Shown piece after piece: positions 37,283-47,210 of a stretch of DNA of 64,000 bases; position 1 is the stretch's first letter, and every line of letters starts with the position of its first letter. Source of the stretch: Tribonema minus (taxonomy: Eukaryota > Sar > Xanthophyceae > Tribonematales > Tribonemataceae); assembly GCA_017506865.1 (NCBI GenBank), contig JAFCMP010000549.1, positions 545,195 to 609,194 of the forward strand. Reading direction: 5' to 3'. A program made the position numbers and the translations under genes. The notes under the pieces were generated by a model. That model made no database searches. It saw only the letters and a program-made list of their open reading frames with translations, and had not been told where the DNA came from.

Positions 37283-38430
37283 GTGTACCCGAACGGCGTG
37301 TGGGATAGCTGCGCGTTGCTCTTGGCACAGCAAACCGGTGAGCGTATCAAAACCGAGAACTGTGAAAGCAGCGAGCAAGAAGTAGGCACGTCAACCTACA
37401 GCCTGTTCAATGAACTTCAACTTCAATCCCTCACGCAAGAAACCTCAGAACACTCTGAGGATCTCGCAGGAAGAAACCCAGGTCAGCCCGTAATGCTTGA
37501 GCGCGGCAAGTTTGTGCAATGGCAAGGGCGTGACTCTTTCTGCATGGCTGTGAAGAATAGCTTAGGAACGCAATGAACCTACTGTGCCAAACTCGCAAAG
37601 TTCATACCCCAGAACCAAGAATTCTTCATGCCAGAGCCTGATGGCCGTGCACTTTGCAGCCAGTCGTCCCAAGAGGGAAACTCAAAGTTCTGATCACTAG
37701 TGGGTCACCCCTGAGGCGCTGAAGCCCTTGGTGCTACGCCGTAGTGCGCATGTGTCACGACAACGGCAGTGCTCAGCATCCATCGACCGCCGCCACGCAC
37801 GCCGAGATGTTTGAGGACTTCTGTTGGCGCGGCATGGGAGCTGATACCCACGACTACGTGCACAGTTGCATAGCATGCCAAAGACCAGACCACAGACTTC
37901 AAATTGAAGTTGTGATGTCAGTGCTCAATGGCAGAATCTGTCATAGGCGAGGCGTTAAGCTCCAGGGCTGAGCGCATCCAAGCTCGTAACGACAAGATTC
38001 AACGCACCCTGCATGTAAGTGTAAGCGACTACGTATGGGTCAGAAAAGCCACCCTCTGAAGGACGCACGAGTGGCCTAGAGCGCTTCACCGGACCCTGGA
38101 GGCTGATATCACAGTGACTCAAGGCTGTCATTTCAATGTCAACTCAATGGCACGCGTGTGCGGCTCCATGATGCACACGTGGAAATCATGAAGCCGCATC
38201 ACCCTAGGCCTGCTAGACTGGTCAGCGACGGAGTGCATACCGCCGTAGACCCAGAGCAGCTGACAAGTGGCTGGCACGCGACGGTACCTCGTCTGAGTGG
38301 GTTCATGAGAGGGAGTTTGCAGAAAGCCGCTTCGTAGTGCCACCCTGGGTGCTAGATAGAAGTACTTTTTATGCCCCTATGAGATCCAACACGAAGGTCA
38401 CGTGCGTCGTACGCAGAGCGTCCTAGCCCA
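37283..38430 (+). mobile_element. Decayed Ty3/gypsy-like retrotransposon pol fragment
   Basis: Shreds of a retroelement polyprotein in the order expected for Ty3/gypsy. There is a QxxD-type spacer upstream of integrase (FVQWQGRDSFCMAV, near 37520-37560). Next comes an HHCC zinc-binding domain (H in CHDNGSAQHPS, Cys pair in CIACQR, 37750-37890). Then follow an integrase C-terminal SDYVWVRK segment (about 38018-38045) and FTGPW (38085-38095). Last is a segment like the end of pol or a chromodomain (HDAHVEIMKPHHPR, about 38170-38215). Frames change and stops interrupt. The catalytic DDE core that should follow the HHCC domain is missing. No LTRs were recognised. It is non-functional. Confidence 0.7.
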
Positions 38431-39063
38431 CGTGAGGACCGCTCCCTACCCGAAGGTTAAGCGTTGAAGCGCTCCCCTTGTGGCACTCAGGTGGTAAGGC
38501 AAATTTCAGGTGCTGATTCCACGACCACTGAGTACGTTTGGGGTCAAGTGCGCGACTTCGTACGATCTAGGTGGCGAGTGCGCTACACTGATGGAATTGG
38601 GAGGATCTAACATCGACACAGGTACGCTCGGGGAAGTCACTGTCACAAGGTGTGCGAGACAGGCTACGCAGGCTGGCTGGCGTGAACAAGCTGGCTTTAT
38701 TAAGGGCAGCACACCACCCGAGACCTCGCAAATCTCAGGCGTGTGATCAGAGCTGTGCTTCGACTCCCATCTGAAAGTGCTTCCACACCACTCGCCAGGA
38801 AATACCTCTGGGCCCCCATAGTTGCTGCAAAGAGGGGTTCCCGACCATAACTCAGCGACTCAACCCCCCCGCATGGCAAAATGTCGTATGGACATGCCTG
38901 ACAGTTTTGTGTACTACTGACTGCCACTGCTGCTGCTACACTGCCCCCTCCAACCGACCATGCGAATGCTGCATGGCAGTCAGCCAGCCCCCCCCCCCTA
39001 CTCCTCCCCCTACCCCCCACCCCCCAAGGCCTGGCTGCCCCCCTGCCCCCATCATGCTTGACA

Positions 39064-39065
<2 letters not shown>

Positions 39066-39101
<36 letters not shown>
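39066..39101 (+). repeat. (CAG)12 microsatellite
   Basis: Twelve perfect CAG units, preceded at 38990-39030 by C-rich low-complexity sequence. It lies just past the stop codon of the Fanzor fragment, in what would be its 3' UTR. Confidence 0.95.
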
Positions 39102-39102
<1 letters not shown>

Positions 39103-39119
39103 TGCAGCGCAGCAAGGCG

Positions 39120-41210
39120 CTAGCCGCCCCCAGGACGCCAGATATGCGCCTCTGAGGCCTGCCTGCCCATACCAGGGCCCCGGCAAAACTCGGGAGGACG
39201 CACCCCATACAGCATCTCCTCCACGCCGCACATGACAATGTTGGCGGCGCCGGAGTGATCGCGGTCAATGGCGCGCACATTGCACTGCGACTCAACGGGA
39301 ACCTCGGGTCGCGCGTTTGCACAACAAAAGACCCGAGATCCCAAGGCGAGGCGGTGCAGGGGTGCCCTATCCTGGGGGCACGTAATGGACGTTCGATGTT
39401 CATTGGTGAGGACCACAGGCGCCAGGGAGGCGAGGTGCCGGATCAGGCGCTTGCGCGGTATGGGCCCGCGGGAGCCACTGCCAAACTCCGCCTTGCCGAA
39501 GAAGACCACCTTCCGCACACTGGGGTCGGGTGGCCCCAGAATATCACGGGCCACCCATGCCACCGCCCGCTCCCTGGCGCGGTAGGCGTCAAACGTGCGT
39601 ATGCGGCGCGTATGGCTGAGGTAGTGGCGCGCGCGCACGGACAACGTCTGGTATGTCACCGTGGCATAGTTGGCGGCAGGTGCTCCGGGCCTGCGCAGGG
39701 AGGTCTCCGGCGTGAAAAGATTCTCCGCCGCGTCCAGCTGCGGGTCTCGCTTCCGGCACATCTTCCAATAGCGCTGCGAGTTCTTGGCGAGCGCCTCGTA
39801 CCTGGACGGCAAGGCAAGGGGCGGAGGGGCAGGGGGGCGGGGGGGATGAGCACCGCTTCATGATTGCTAAACTGGAACAGCACACCGCCAAGCTACTGAA
39901 AATCATACACACGCGTCATGCAAAATATCACTTCATGTTGCATCAGTCCGACCAGCTGCATCAGTGCATGCCATGCTGTTTACAGTAGCTGAGGGTGCGA
40001 TCTGTCCTCCCCAAGATGCATGAATACCATGTCACGCAAGTAGGTGTTGGCGCTGTGTTTGCTATATGCATCCATAATGCCCCGTGACTTGAACTTGCAA
40101 CAGCGCAGCGCAACATGACGTGCGTACATGTTTGCTGTGAATGCCGTGTATCTGTGACCGTAGCTGACTGCTGCACAACCACCCAAGTATCTGTAGCAGC
40201 ACATATCCGACGCTATGCATCGGCCAAGACTGCAGACCCCCTCAAGCAAGTGTCAAGTCAGTGCTCAACTTGAACTTCAGGTTCATGAAGAGGCAACCTT
40301 AGCACCTGCGCTGCTGCATGCCCCAAACCGCGATGGACCAGTGGAGGTAAAGAATGTTGATGGTGATCGGTCAACACTCACTTGAAGTCGGCTGTTTTGG
40401 TGTCCACAGCCGTGCGCTTCAAGTCTGCGGCCGTCAAGTCCGGGCTGACGCGCGCTCGCACGCTCACGGCGATGGACTTCTGCCCGGGGTCGACGCCGAT
40501 GGCCACGATGGTGGGACCATGCGGACCATAGGCTCTGCAGAGGGCAAAGCGTGCAACCATCTTTTAGTGCGTATCATCATCAGCATTAACAGACCTGCGT
40601 GAGTGCCAACCTTACCCCTACCCCTAGCCCTAACCCTAACCCTAACCCTATTCTTAATCCTGATTGCAAACCCAACCTATTACCATGCGTGCAGCAGCGG
40701 GTGGCTACAACGATCACTTGAGTGACAAGTTGAGTCATGTGTTCAAGCAACCAGGGTTACAATACCTGCCCACATACATTGCGCAATCATGCGACGGCAG
40801 CAATTGCCCCACAAAATTCAATGCAGATGCCACCGCAACTGTTTCAACATGCAAGCGTGTTACAGTCGCAGCTAGCATCACTGCGCCCACAGGCCAGCCT
40901 CACTGCAGCCATGGGATGCACAAAGTGTACAGCATACGCGTTGCATGAAGCGACCCACCAGTCACACACATTTGCCTCTTAAAGATTGAGTGCCATGCAC
41001 TCACCCTCCTGCCTGCTGGTCACGCTGGTCTTGGAGCAGCCAGTCAGGCAGCTGATGGACGCCGTCGAACAGGCCGCGCTCGTCCTGCAGGAGGTCCAGC
41101 TTCTCCGTCACGCTGCGGTACCCGCGCTTGCGCAGCTCCGCGACGCCTGTTGGCAGGCTGCCACCCTTGCCGTTCCGCCCCTTGACGGTCGCTACCAAGC
41201 CGACGCAGAC
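39120..41210 (-). CDS. Fanzor (eukaryotic TnpB-like RNA-guided nuclease), apparently 5'-truncated
   Basis: Exons on the minus strand: 41210-41005 (preceded by an acceptor), 40534-40382, 39801-39120 (TAG). Phases agree, giving about 346 residues. The RuvC-I motif is AIGVDPGQKS (Asp codon at 40489-40491). Downstream come the family's YxxLxKxSxRYW-like segment, KVVFFGKAEFGSGSRG, and NEHRTS at about 39390-39405, whose Glu sits at the alternative RuvC-II position described for Fanzors. RuvC-III is AIDRDHSGAANI (Asp codon at 39264-39266). Zinc-ribbon cysteines are irregular: the first pair reads CPQD, not CxxC. Known Fanzors carry several hundred residues before RuvC-I; here only about 80 are found and the LRR gene begins 500 bp away, so the N-terminal half is probably lost. 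It may be a pseudogene. Fanzors derive from transposons and use a guide RNA encoded beside the gene; none was identified. Confidence 0.8.
40617..40650 (-). repeat. Interstitial telomere-like tract next to a Fanzor exon
   Basis: Degenerate then perfect CCCTAA units in the intron between Fanzor exons 41210-41005 and 40534-40382. Confidence 0.85.
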
Positions 41211-41391
41211 CTGCAATGACGATTGGCGGAGCGCGCAATAAAGATCAACAGAGGTGAGCCCTGCTGAGCGGTGTGCGACGTGATGCTGGTGCACTACGTG
41301 CAAGATGCGCACGCGCACGCGCGGAACTGCTGGATACCATCGTTTTTGAATGCCCATGAACTACCAGCAGACAGCGGCAGAGCACAAATCT

Positions 41392-41394
<3 letters not shown>

Positions 41395-41423
<29 letters not shown>
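41395..41423 (+). repeat. 29-nt G run
   Basis: Uninterrupted run of 29 G about 185 bp upstream (on the minus strand) of the first readable Fanzor exon. It may mark a truncation point, or be a hard-to-sequence tract of uncertain true length. Confidence 0.9.
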
Positions 41424-41710
41424 TGGTATGGTGATCCTGCTTCAAGTGGCAAAACATACACGCTCGTGATTAAAGCTTGTGAGAATCGGGAACACGAACT
41501 TCCTCTTCAACTTCAACACGAAACGCCAGAACAAAGTGATATATCTAGATATACAGTGCTGGTTCGCTGGCAGTGCGCTGCTCGTCGCTGGTCCGCAGCG
41601 CCTGGCAGCTACCGCTCAGCGCCTCTTATCACGCTCAGAGCTCAACTCACATGCAGCCTGACAGCAGAGATTCTTCATAGTCTTTACTGACAGGTACTGG
41701 GCGCGGTGGC

Positions 41711-44700
41711 ATGCCAGGCATGGGGCAACTTTGTGGCCTAGATCCAGACGGCAACTTGCTGTCTGCTGTGGACAACAGAATTATACGCGGCGCGTGGAGG
41801 ACACTTGGCCCACTTCCTGATGGAGTCGGCAAATGCTACAGCATGGACCTGCACCACAAGCATTTGACCACGTTTACTGCCGAGGCATGCGAGTTCGATA
41901 GGGGCGAGGCTTCTGCGCCTGTTGGGCACATGGAACATATTATATACTTAAACCTCAGTCTTAACAGGCTCACGTCGTTGCAGTCCCTCGTGCAGCAGCC
42001 GCCGCTCGAATTTATGCTTGCTTTAGACTGCAGGGACAACATGCTGACGTCATTGTCAGGTGTGTCCAGCCTACGCCACCTGCAGTCTCTGAACGCCTGC
42101 AACAACAGCATTACCTCTATTGATGACACATGGGATCTGCCTGGAGCGTCAGACAGCAGCAGCCTGACGTGTCTGGACCTCAGGTACGATGGCCAAAGTG
42201 AACTCTCTAATTTCCCGCCCTAGTCTTTTGGCTGTGCAACATTGCATGACTTGTTGCACCGCAAACATCAATTTCTTTGATTCCTTACCGCTGTCTTCAA
42301 ATTGCTGCTTGGTTGTTGATGCAGCGAGAACAACTTGCAGACGCTGGACGGGCTGTGCAGCCCTGCGCTCGCCCGCCTGCGGTGCCTGAGTGTGCGGCAC
42401 AATGAGCTTTGCACTCTGCCGCCAACTTTCGGGGACCTCGATGTATTGGAGGAATTGGATGTGTCTGAGAATGCCATCACATCCGTGGCTGCCACTTACA
42501 AGATGCAGCATCTCAGAGTCCTCAACTGTGAGCACAACCGGTACGTCGAACGCTTGATCCTGAAAATGGGTTCACTTGCCGCTTGATATGCATATGCAGG
42601 TGCGATTCACATGCTATGTTCACTGCATCCCTCAAGCAAATAACCTCTGTGATGGAGTGCCACTAGCTCGATCAAAGTCCATTCATGTTTGGACATACTC
42701 CAAAGTACGCATTTCTTGATTTTGAGCCAGCACAGTGACTTCCAGCGCGCAGTGGCTTCATGTCATTGGAAATATTGGGGCACCCTTAGCTGTACCAAAG
42801 AAGAAATGCACACTACCTGTCTTACTCTCTCAACCAGGTAGCTAGTTGCCTCACATGCATTTATGCCTCCTTCACACTGTCATCATCAGTTCATGAGCCG
42901 TGTTGGGAAAGTGGCCACATGAGTCCAAGCTGTGCCAACGAAGACAATTTGAAAGGCTCGTGCCTAGCAAAGAATACTCAGGCTGGTCACTGAGCGGGAT
43001 GCTGAAGCCAGAGGCAATGTCCTGCTCCTCCCTCTGCAGCATGGCCGACCTGCAGGAGCTGATGTGCACCGTTGCCAGCATGCCTCAGCTGCAAACCCTG
43101 TCCACCACTGGCAACCCAGCAACATTGCCACCCGGCTTTGGTCACAAGCAGCATCTGCAGTTCATCGTCAACTGCGCGAGCTTGAGGACGCTTGATGGCC
43201 GGCCAGTCGATCGCGCTGCAACAGAGAAAACTGCCAGCGTGCTGTTGCGCGAACAGGCGATGGTCGATCTGGCGCAGAGCGTAGCCAAAGACTATCTTAG
43301 CGTGGTCAAGCAGGAGACACAAGCGTTGGAGCGGCGCCTGGTACTGCCAGTCAAAGAGCAAGCTGAGCTTCGAGCGGCCTATGAAAGGGTGTGCAGGAAG
43401 GCACAGGATGATTTAGGTGAGCTTTTCGGAACTGCTTGCGTGTCTTTCAATTGCATGTGCATATCATGCTTTGTTAAGTTGCCTTGCCTGTGAATGATCA
43501 CCAACCACGCATTGACTTCAAGACAAGATGAACTGTCCAAAGACTATTTCAAGGTGCCATACCGTAGCCAAAGTTTAATGCCCAGGTACAGCAGGCAGCT
43601 GTCATTGATGCGTTGCGCACATGCAATGTATCGGGGTGAAAAGCAGCATGCGCAGTGACCATAAACTGCATCACCAATGCACAGTGCTCCGACTGATGGT
43701 TCCATGTGCAATCTTCATGACTTCAATTGTCACAAACCGGCATGTCAGGCCTGCAGCCGCCGCAATGTATGGCTCAGTCAGCTTCAGAAGGCAAGCAGCA
43801 GAACACAACTTGAGCGACATGATTGCATGGTCCTGCAGAGTGGGGCCTGTGGGCATTGCGAAGCAGTCACATGTATTGCTTCTGAAGATGATACTAAGGC
43901 TACATTTCACTGCAAGGGGAAGGTATTTGTTGCACGCAGTGATACTAAGGCTAACATTTCACTGCAAGGGGAAGGTATTTGTTGCACGCAGGATTTTTTC
44001 CTCGGATCTTCTTATCTCCACACTGAAGTGCACACCTGCCTTGACATTATGCTACGTCGATCACGCTGTGCCGAGCGAAGCTGCTCGCTCATGTTGGCAA
44101 GCGGTGCGCAGGTCAAATCTATATAGTGTTGTGTTGTGCTTGTGAGCTCTAGGCGTTTTCTTGATTGATCAGGTGTGGTCTCAAAATGCTGCATAAAAAC
44201 ATCATAGGTAGTCCACATCTGTACATCGACAAGCAGCCTCTAACCGCATCTCGTCCCCAATGCCCCCCCCAGTAGCAGCTTCCAAGTAGCACCAACTGCC
44301 ATTTCTGAGTGACAGCGCGCACTGAGGAATCTGTTGTCATGAAATGCCTGAAATTGCACTATACCTGCTGACAGTTCGGATTTGAGTTGATTAAATTTGT
44401 CAAATGCATACATTGTCATCGCAACATACTGACTCTGTGGTGTGTCGTGTTGCTCGACTGTAGAGCAAACGCTCGCCCTCGCAGCAGAGGCAGCTGTGGT
44501 GCCCAGATCTGCAACCGCTGAGGCACACAAGCTGCCAGCAGACTCAAGGGCACCCCTCCAGCAGGCTGGGTCTAATGAGGTGACGTTGGCAAGCAAACCT
44601 GCGGTGCACCTGAAGCTGTCACCAGAAGCGGTCACCAGTTTTGAAAGGAAGCTGGCACAGCAACACATACCCCTGCATCGGCGACATGAGGTCGAAGATG

Positions 44701-46159
44701 CCACGCCACGACCGCGCAGCAGTGCAGTAGCAGAGGCGCGCACAGCCATTTATATGTCCGCGGAGCACAGAAAGCCAGAGGACTCCATGCAGCGAGACAA
44801 CACGCCAGATGAGCGGGACTCTGAAGAAGACATTGATCCTAATATGCATGGCAGACACCGAACCAGCAACGACAGCAGCAGTACTGGCACATCGACTGCT
44901 AGTCACCAAGTTGTCAAGACCTCTTTGAGTGCAACACAGCCTGTGAGAAGCCATCGAGAGTTTAAGCTGCTAGGCTGGACATGGGGGGGTAAGCGCGACC
45001 CGGCAGCACAATCACAACGTGGCACATTAATCATAATTTAATATGCAAGGCAGCGAACAGTTGTACATACATGTCAATTGCTTCATTGTTGACGTGTCTG
45101 GCATCAGGCTGGGCCTTGCACAGCGCAGCGCCATGACGACCGTGCGGGTGCAGCTGTTTACGCCTGTGTGCCTTGCCCAAAGGAGGAAGGGAATGTGGTG
45201 CAAAGCAGCTGGCCTCTATTGGGGCATGCACAATGCTTCAAACTGCACGTCCATTGCCACATAGCATGTCAAATGCTTGATTCCAGCGTGCTCATGACTG
45301 ACATCACAGTCAGTGACTGACGCCGCAACGCCGTAGGCCGGTGCTGCTTCAGCATCTGGTTTTGATGTGGTCCTGTTACAGCTGCAATCGCTGATTGGAC
45401 CACTGCAGAGTCGAGTGGACAAATGCAGCAAAGGTGTTCCTCTTCAGGTCACATCTCAAAACTTGCCAACCATTGTGGTGTCCGACACTTGTGACTGTGT
45501 ATGTATGCCCCTCAGCCCATCTTGTGGGATATCATTACCCTTGTTCTGATAAGTTGCCGCCACTACCAGTCCAGGGCCTGATACCCTTAAACATACGACT
45601 CCTCACCTGCGCGTTGATGTCAGAAGGATAATTAGAATGAGCAGCTTGAACGCTTCAGCCCTGACTACACTAGTGCGCAGAGCTTCTAGTTCATTGAATC
45701 TGCACACACACGCTATTTGCATCAATATTGTGTGAATGCACAATAATGAGAGCGCCAAGCGCTTCCGCCAAGATAGTATTCTGTCAATCAACCCACCGAC
45801 CTTAGCCGGCGCTGCCAGCGGCACTTCCATCGCTATTTCTCAGCACCACCAGTCACTGCAACTCACATTATGCAGCATCGTCACGCCGCCGTCGCACGCA
45901 GCCGCCACGCTGCCATGCGCCGCAGCCGCTGACACAGCTGGCACAGCAGGCACTGCTGCCCATAGGAGCAGCAGCAGCAGCTGCCGTAGTAGCTGAACCA
46001 CACTCACCTCGGCACCACCGCAGGTATGACCACGTGTCACAACACGATGCACACTTGGACCACATTATCTGCCCCCTCCTTGCTTCCACTTCGCTCGGCT
46101 TGCGGATGCACGCCGGACACAGCCCGGGCAACATTAAGAGGAAGGACGTCACCGGCTAA
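41711..46159 (+). CDS. Leucine-rich-repeat protein, 3' end unresolved
   Basis: Well-supported exons: 41711-42183, 42325-42540, 43040-43416, 44464-44988, with matching phases (530 residues). Residues about 70-290 hold LRRs of the LxxLxLxxNxLxxL type (YLNLSLNRLTSL, LDCRDNMLTSLSG, CLDLSENNLQTL, ELDVSENAITS), then an LRR-cap-like NCASLRTLDGRPV. A Glu/Gln/Lys-rich helical segment follows, then a Ser/Thr/Asp-rich disordered region. No signal peptide or membrane helix is seen, so it is probably cytosolic or cytoskeletal, as for dynein-regulatory LRR proteins, though this is inference. Candidate later exons are 45382-45447, from 45575, and a terminal exon 46024-46159 whose TAA stop is the first TAA of a CCCTAA tract. 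These are less certain. The ATG at 41711 may be internal to an earlier exon. Confidence 0.75.
43890..43991 (+). repeat. 50-bp tandem duplication
   Basis: 43890-43939 and 43941-43991 are identical apart from one inserted A. Both run from GATACTAAGGCT to TTTGTTGCACGCAG. It lies in the LRR gene intron between 43416 and 44464. Each copy ends in an acceptor-like GCACGCAG. Confidence 0.93.
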
Positions 46160-46184
46160 CCCTAACCCTAACCCTAACCCTAAA
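46156..46184 (-). repeat. Interstitial telomere-like tract at the LRR gene 3' end
   Basis: Four perfect CCCTAA units directly after the ACCGGC of the candidate terminal LRR exon; the first TAA is in frame and would be its stop codon. Confidence 0.85.
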
Positions 46185-47210
46185 GGCGCAGGCCATTGCG
46201 TTTGACAGCGCTACTGCTCGTGTCTTGAAGCATCAATGTCGAATTTGCGGCAATAATGACAAGCACGCTGCTTAACCCTTGCGTTGCCTCAGGCATGGAC
46301 TCCAAGGGTAATTGATACCTTGAACATTGAGAAATAAGGGCATGATGATAAAGTCCCCAAGGGGCACATCAGCTCAGCGGTTGCCAGGCACTGCTGCGCT
46401 GTGCCGCCGCACTGCGCGCCCGCTCTGTGACGCACTTGTGCAATAACAGATTCTGCAAGGTATGCGGTTTTGTTGCGATGCCCATGCTGCCTGCGGGCTG
46501 CAGACAGTGTCATCAGCTACTGTGCACCTAGCGCCTGTGGGCCGCTAGAAGATTATCTGACCTTCAGTGCAGAGATGCAGCCAGCTGCGCTGCCGCTTTG
46601 GTCGTTGTAGAGCGCGTATGTCGCCATTGGTTACATTGCTATGGAAAGCTAGACTCTTTTGTGAACTGATACACTATATCAACGAAGTCCAACGCTGCCA
46701 GCGCCTGGTTCAAGGGGTGTGTGCGAAAATCTGCCTTTATGGGGTTGGCGCCAACTCGAATCGGGGGTCACCTTCATGTTTTGTGTGGGGTTGTGTTCTC
46801 ATTACCAAGTGGAGTGCCACCTCCACCAATGCGAGCTGTCAGCTGAGCCTGGCGCCATGGCAACCAGCAAGCACCTTTTTTTACTCAATCGCTCCTGAAG
46901 GTTCAACTTGAAAAACATCGCTGCCAAGCAGCGGAACTCAGCACTTTTGGCACCGCAACTTCGGTCAACAGCTCGGAATGCACTTTGTATTAATTCTCGC
47001 CTACGGCGCGAATCCCAGATGACCTTCTGCAGCTGACTGCAGCTGGCGAGGCGATGCCTTTCATGACGAAAAAAAATGAATGCGCATACATTGCTTTTCA
47101 AAAAGAAAAAACATACGTAGAAAGCTTGAAAAAAAACACAGCCGTTGCTCTGGCAGATCACTGGATCTAGCACGCGCGGAGGGGTCTGGTGCCTCCCAGC
47201 GCAGCAGCGC
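46185..47210. other. Intergenic region between the LRR and amine oxidase genes
   Basis: About 1 kb with no supported gene. It should contain the amine oxidase promoter. An A/T-rich stretch with poly-A runs lies at 47070-47135, just before the ATG at 47211. Confidence 0.55.

Noticed and set aside
39255-39863. Plus-strand open frame of about 200 codons
   Set aside because: It overlaps the Fanzor last exon in antisense. The minus frame has the nuclease motifs and consistent splice phases; the plus frame has none.
45868-46152. Minus-strand frame with a signal-peptide-like start and Cys-rich body
   Set aside because: It overlaps the plus-strand candidate terminal LRR exon, has a (GCT)n-derived Ala run and lacks any family motif; too ambiguous to call.
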